Assembly: GCA_963930775.1 (NCBI GenBank)
Contig: CAWVNT010000209.1
Location: 274,449-338,448, forward strand
DNA from: Cliona cf. orientalis
Taxonomy: Eukaryota > Porifera > Demospongiae > Clionaida > Clionaidae
DNA length: 64,000 bases
Direction of reading: 5' to 3'
Shown here: piece by piece, positions 60,001-64,000 of the stretch
Layout of the letters: every line of letters begins with the position of its first letter
Numbering within the stretch: the stretch's first letter is position 1
Program-made: the position numbers and the translations under genes
The notes under the pieces: model-generated
Database searches by the model: none
Told to the model about the DNA's origin: nothing
The model's input: the letters and a program-made list of their open reading frames with translations, nothing else

Positions 60001-60826
60001 CAGCTCAACCTATGGAATTCATAGCGATGGACCTGATAGGAGAATTCCACCCTGCATCAAGCAAAGGTAATTGTTATGCCTTAACTGCAATTTGTATGTT
60101 GACAGGTTTCATTTTCTGTATACCACTGAAGAACAAGACAGCAGAAGAAGTCGTCAAAGCTTACTTGAACCACATTTGCTGTGTATTCGGTCCATCAAAG
60201 AAGATACTCACAGATAATGGCACTGAGTTCAAGAACAAGATGTGGGAAGAGGTGTACAAGCTGCTCAGAACACAACACAGTGTCACGCCAATCTACTCAC
60301 CTCAGTGCAACGGCAGAATTGAAGGATTCCACAGGTTTCTTAAAGCCACAGTGGGTAAGCAAATACAAAAAGGTTTAGAATGGGACGACTTGGTGTGGAA
60401 AGCCACATCCGCATACAATTTTTTCCCCACAGAATCTTCAGGAATTTCACCATTTTTCCTGATGTTTGGATGTGAAGCTGCCGCAAAACACATGTTACTA
60501 GCAGAAGAGAGTACAAAATATGTTGGAGATAATGAAGGTATTTTAAACTTGAAATTAATGCAACAACTATACCACGTCGTAGCATACAACTTGGCAAAAT
60601 CCAGAACAGCAAGAGATGGAAACAGGACCCTGAAGAGAAAGAACTTCAAGCCAAAGCATCTCAAACGAAATGGTCTCGTACTGGTGAGAGATCATACATC
60701 TAAGGCATTTGAACCAAAAGCCATCGATCACCACATAGTTGACTTTTGAGGTAAAAATCAGGTACTGGTAAAAGACAATTATGGGAACAAAAGAAAGTTC
60801 ACGTTAAAGATGTCAAACCAATTGAA
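57010..60826 (+). pseudogene. pol: Pol of second Ty3 element
   Basis: Protease near 57,155 reads FETGATKS where DTGA is expected, so the catalytic Asp is Glu. RT (57,609-58,990) has FRRLNG, SGYYHIGL and YLDDIIIF. RNase H follows (YTDASKYAYAGVL, near 59,080). Integrase (59,643-60,749) has HDEQGH..CRRCRTC and DDE residues in FIAMDLIG, LTDNGTEF and NGRIEGF. A frameshift lies between PR and RT (57,610-57,700), and stops occur at 57,007, 58,704, 58,954, 59,544 and 60,747. Domain order is Ty3/mdg4. Not functional as read. Confidence 0.9.
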
Positions 60827-61569
60827 ATGGACATTGCTACCACTGAGTTTTTCAGGAAAGAAAGGGAACAGTGCACAACCAGAGATGCAAAACATGTCAT
60901 GCCGATCAAGCTCATACCAGATCTGGAATGGAAATTCATTGAGAACATCAGCATGATGAAATCCGATAAAGGAGTCACAATCTACTGTATAAATGAAACA
61001 GAAGATGAAAATGAAGATACACAGGTAACAAAGGTCTCAGAACCTAAAACAGATGATAAAAATCCTGAAAATATTGAACCTATAGTTACAGAAACTGTAG
61101 AAGCTCCAAGAGCCACACAAATTGAAGAACCCAGGTACGAACACAGGGAAAGTCCGGAGATAGTAGCAGAAGACACTGTACCTAGGGAAACACGGAAGAA
61201 ACAGGACTCACAGAGAATACAGGTATTTCACAAGCCACCCTTGTGGATCCAACAGAAGACACTGAAACAGATGTGTCAGAACGGACAGTTGCAGAGCAAG
61301 TTGAAGTGAACCACACAATTGACATTGCAGAACTCGTTACAGGCATACCCGAGCCAACATTAAATGAAGAGAGTACGACCACACCACCTGGATCACCCCA
61401 GAGAAAAAACCCCGAGGTCCAAAACAAGAGCAGAGATAACACTGAAGTGAATCCAGAACAAGCAGCCAAAAAGACACACAAATACCCCGACACAAACAAT
61501 TCTCTTATAAATAAAATATTTTCAGTTTTCAGACATGCAAAGGAGTCTATGGAAACAATGCCCTTGTAA
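60827..61569 (+). pseudogene. Post-integrase tail of second Ty3 element
   Basis: Two overlapping frames (60,827-61,309 and 61,243-61,569) encode an acidic, Thr/Glu/Pro-rich sequence with no recognised domain. It is probably the disordered C-terminal tail of integrase, frameshifted. Confidence 0.5.
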
Positions 61570-62432
61570 TTCAAATAGTTCAGTACCCAGATAGCCAAAG
61601 AAGGTATTCCAAAGAACAAATAAAAACTAACCACTTTAAATTAATATTTCAGAGAGACAACACAGGAGCGAGCAAAACACAAGGAAAACAAGCCCATACA
61701 TCAGTATTTACATTGCTTTCATTCAAAACATCTGCGCAATCTATTTTTAGAACAATTTTCTATTTTTAGAAGTTCTGGCTTGGAACTCCAATTAGGTCAC
61801 CCAATCAGATGCTGTTTGCGAGAAAGTTCAGCTTAGGTGCTCATGACCAATGAGAAGTTGCGTACCTCGCAAAACATCACTCCAGTTAACGGTCCATTTG
61901 GTAACCTCAAATCCCCAATTCCAGCGAGCAACGCGAACGTTCGCTCTGATCGCTGAAACCCCCGATTTTCAGTTGGAATACCAAGTATACAAATGACCAA
62001 GATCTAAATAATCACACACCATAATAGTAGTTTTTACGTGATTAATCAAGCTTCTATGTAATTTTCAGTCAGATTGGAGACTACTAGGTCACAATTGTTT
62101 ATCATGACATCACATACAGGTATAAAAGACAGATGCATCTTCAAACTCATCCCACACAAAGCTTTTCTCTGAGTGATAACACTGCATATCGATCTAGAGC
62201 ACTCACAAAGTTTTCAAGTTTACTGCATTTTCGAAGCATTTCACAGCTAGTACAGCATTTAATCAGCAAACATTCATATTTGACTACATCACCTGGACCT
62301 GCTGAGTAGCATACTAAGCAGTACAGGTTAAGCAAAGCAAATTTTTGGTTCAAAATTAGTTGACCATCCAGCTGTACTCAAGCTTGGCATTTGGCTCCAA
62401 GGTAGTTTTGCATACTATGTGCATCTGGCAGC
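61570..62432 (+). promoter_or_regulatory. Promoter region of the downstream zinc-finger gene
   Basis: TATAAAAG at 62,121-62,128 is preceded by a CRE-like TGACATCA (62,105-62,112) and a CCAAT (about 61,849). The palindrome-bearing motif CGCGAACGTTCGCTC occurs near 61,933. The start codon lies about 305 bp past the TATA box. An active promoter is plausible but unproven. Confidence 0.55.
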
Positions 62433-64000
62433 ATGGCTCAACAACAGCAGCAGCAGCAGCAACCACCACAGGTGGATCCCCAGTTACCTGGTCCCACTGC
62501 GGAGGAACTGAGGGATTACAAGTTAGGCATGGAACGAGCCACGGCTCAATTCCGTGAACAGGTGTAAATGACCGGCAGGCAAGCATACATCGACTTAATT
62601 CACACCCTTAAATTAACATCTCTCAAGCTCATTACAGATCTGGTGGATGCTGAAGAGGACAAAGTGTTGCAGTCGATCCACAGGACCGATGGACATCACT
62701 TTAAGACTGGTTTCTCCATCCATGCAAGGGCCAGTACCTCCAGGTCATACGATCCTGAATTCAGCACAGAGAAGTTTGACGACACCACCAACGAGTTGAT
62801 CTGTGAGCTCCACTTAGAAGCTGCTCAGGTGTGTGAAAGGATGTCGAAAATCCACTCCTACATCGCCTGTCTCAAAACCCGGGTAAGTCCAAGAGATTTT
62901 CTCACTATCACATCATCGGTAGGGTTGCCTTTAACAACGATCACCACTGTAGATCCGGCACAACAGGATAAGTTAGATAAAAATGTAGACGCTCTGCATA
63001 TCCGTGATCACATGCCAGATCCTAGTAATGTATTTGGTAACAAAGCCACAAAGCACCTTGCTGCTCTAGTCAGATACTGGATGCAGAACTACTTGCTAAC
63101 AACACAGTGGCAATATTCATTGGTTGCATGTGAGAGAGATTTTAATTTGGGTCGTACAAAGTTTGAGCGAGTCGTTTCAGGCAAGAAACAAGCAGGCGGG
63201 TACGAGTACGGAAAGAAGAGGAAAATCCGTCCTGATGAACAACCAACTGGTGCCGACAAGCCCAAGAAGAAAAGGGAAAACCCAGTTGATAGAGGTCAAG
63301 TAAAAACTGGGGTAGGCTGTAAGTATTGTGACAAGGTGTGCCTCAAGCAAGAAACCTTGTCAATCCATATCAACAATGAGCACGCTGACAGGCAGTCAGT
63401 ATTTCAGTGTGCATTCTGCGGGTTAAGAGTAAACGATTTTGGGCTGTACAGCCAACATGTAAGGGAGCACAAAGACAAGGTACACAAGTGCTACATGTGT
63501 AGCGAGCTGTTCGACAACACTCGCGACCTTAGAAGGCATATCAAAACACATATTAATCAATGTCCACTTTGTTCCAGGGCGTTCGAGAGTTTGCTGGTAC
63601 TGTTGAACCATGTAAACAGCGACCATTTAGATGCTCTACAAGGGGACCAGAAGAAGTGTCCACTCTGTGACGCGGCCTTCGACACCTTTGATGAGCTAAG
63701 TATCCATTGCAAAGAACACAGGTCGTTCTCTTGTGACATTTGCTATACCGATTTTGTTTCAGAACCTCTGCTAGTGGAACATCACTTCAATGACCACCCC
63801 GAGGGCCGACCAGCCTGGAGTACACCCAGGGAGGATCCTGACATCACCATCACCAAGGAGGTTGATCCAGACTTGGAGAGGGTGATGGAGGTCATCCGTA
63901 CCCCAGACCCTGATCCGTTCGTGGACAAGTGGCACCCCGCAATTGGTCATATGAAGAAGGATGACAAGCACAAGGTTGAGTGTGAGGTTTGTCACAGGTA
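62433..64000 (+). CDS. C2H2 zinc-finger protein gene, runs off the window
   Basis: ATG at 62,433 opens a Gln-rich start (MAQQQQQQ..) of 44 codons ending in TAA (62,565), followed at once by an in-frame ATG (62,568) that stays open to the window end. Either the TAA is a nonsense mutation or the first part is an upstream ORF. The N-terminal ~200 residues include ACERDFNLGRTKFERVVSGK and a basic KKRKIR. From about 63,320 at least seven finger-like units follow, e.g. CKYCDKVC..HINNEH, CAFCGLRV..HVREH, CYMCSELF..HIKTH, CPLCSRAF, CPLCDAAF..HCKEH and CDICYTDF. DNA binding is likely. It lies 3' of a Ty3 pol and may be that element's third gene or an independent one. Confidence 0.7.

Larger units (their letters stand above)
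52921..61569 (+). mobile_element. Second Ty3-type LTR retrotransposon, degenerate
   Basis: It interrupts the Helentron at CATAT|TGCACGG. Order: LTR-like sequence, leader, gag with two CCHC knuckles, PR, RT, RNase H, integrase. Several stops and frameshifts break the coding sequence. No 3' LTR copy is found before 64,000, so the element either extends past the window (then including the finger gene at 62.4 kb) or has lost its 3' end. Confidence 0.75.

Noticed and set aside
61570..62160. 3' LTR of the second Ty3 element
   Set aside because: No match to the 5' LTR-like sequence at 52,921-53,416 was found.

Overview
The window is eukaryotic, almost certainly metazoan. Genes are cut by many short AT-rich introns with GT..AG borders, and nearly all coding potential belongs to transposable elements. 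A Helentron-type rolling-circle element carrying OTU and AP-endonuclease domains, 2A-like peptides and Ty3-type LTR elements together suggest an aquatic invertebrate (mollusc, echinoderm, cnidarian or similar). The species cannot be named from the sequence. No rRNA, tRNA, CRISPR or bacterial operon was seen.

Layout. 1.8-3.8 kb: a small spliced plus-strand gene of unknown function. 3.8-5.7 kb: non-coding repeats. 6.4-19.8 kb (minus): a Helentron with two spliced genes. The downstream gene is open throughout (about 2,640 residues: hydrophobic leader with 2A-like end, Cys-rich repeats, OTU, HUH Rep, Pif1-type helicase, AP-endonuclease). The upstream gene encodes a coiled-coil protein and is cut at 19,781 by a retrotransposon. 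19.8-34.9 kb (minus): a Ty3-type LTR retrotransposon with ubiquitin-like-Gag, an open Pol, a PBS and exceptionally long LTRs. 34,870-35,069 is an N gap. 35.1-38.5 kb: a gene with an OTU-like domain lacking its cysteine plus C2H2 fingers, bracketed by inverted copies of a ~175-bp satellite. 38.5-40.0 kb: a foldback element and minisatellites. 40.2-52.9 kb (plus): a second Helentron copy in opposite orientation, decayed by stops and indels and cut by another Ty3-type element. 52.9-61.6 kb: that element, with broken gag-pol. 62.1-64 kb: a C2H2 finger gene with its own TATA box, running off the window.

The main discovery candidate is in the 19.8-34.9 kb retrotransposon. Its LTR carries a 509-codon gene whose product begins like the histone H3 tail (NTKQTRRK) and ends in a complete H3 histone fold. 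The H3 fold occurs at the same place in both LTR copies, so it is LTR-borne. The gene shares a 260-bp divergent promoter with two E2F-like sites with an opposite-strand, intron-containing C2H2 finger gene. Eight copies of a paired-palindrome module (two CTCGAG-centred dyads held 36-38 bp apart) are spread over the LTR, introns, the H3 coding region and the leader. Together this looks like a retrotransposon that brings its own nucleosome component, a cell-cycle-type promoter and a repeated binding-site grammar.

Order of events, inferred: Helentron copies arose first; the H3-bearing element then inserted into one and the second Ty3 element into the other. The gap hides the right end of the H3 element.
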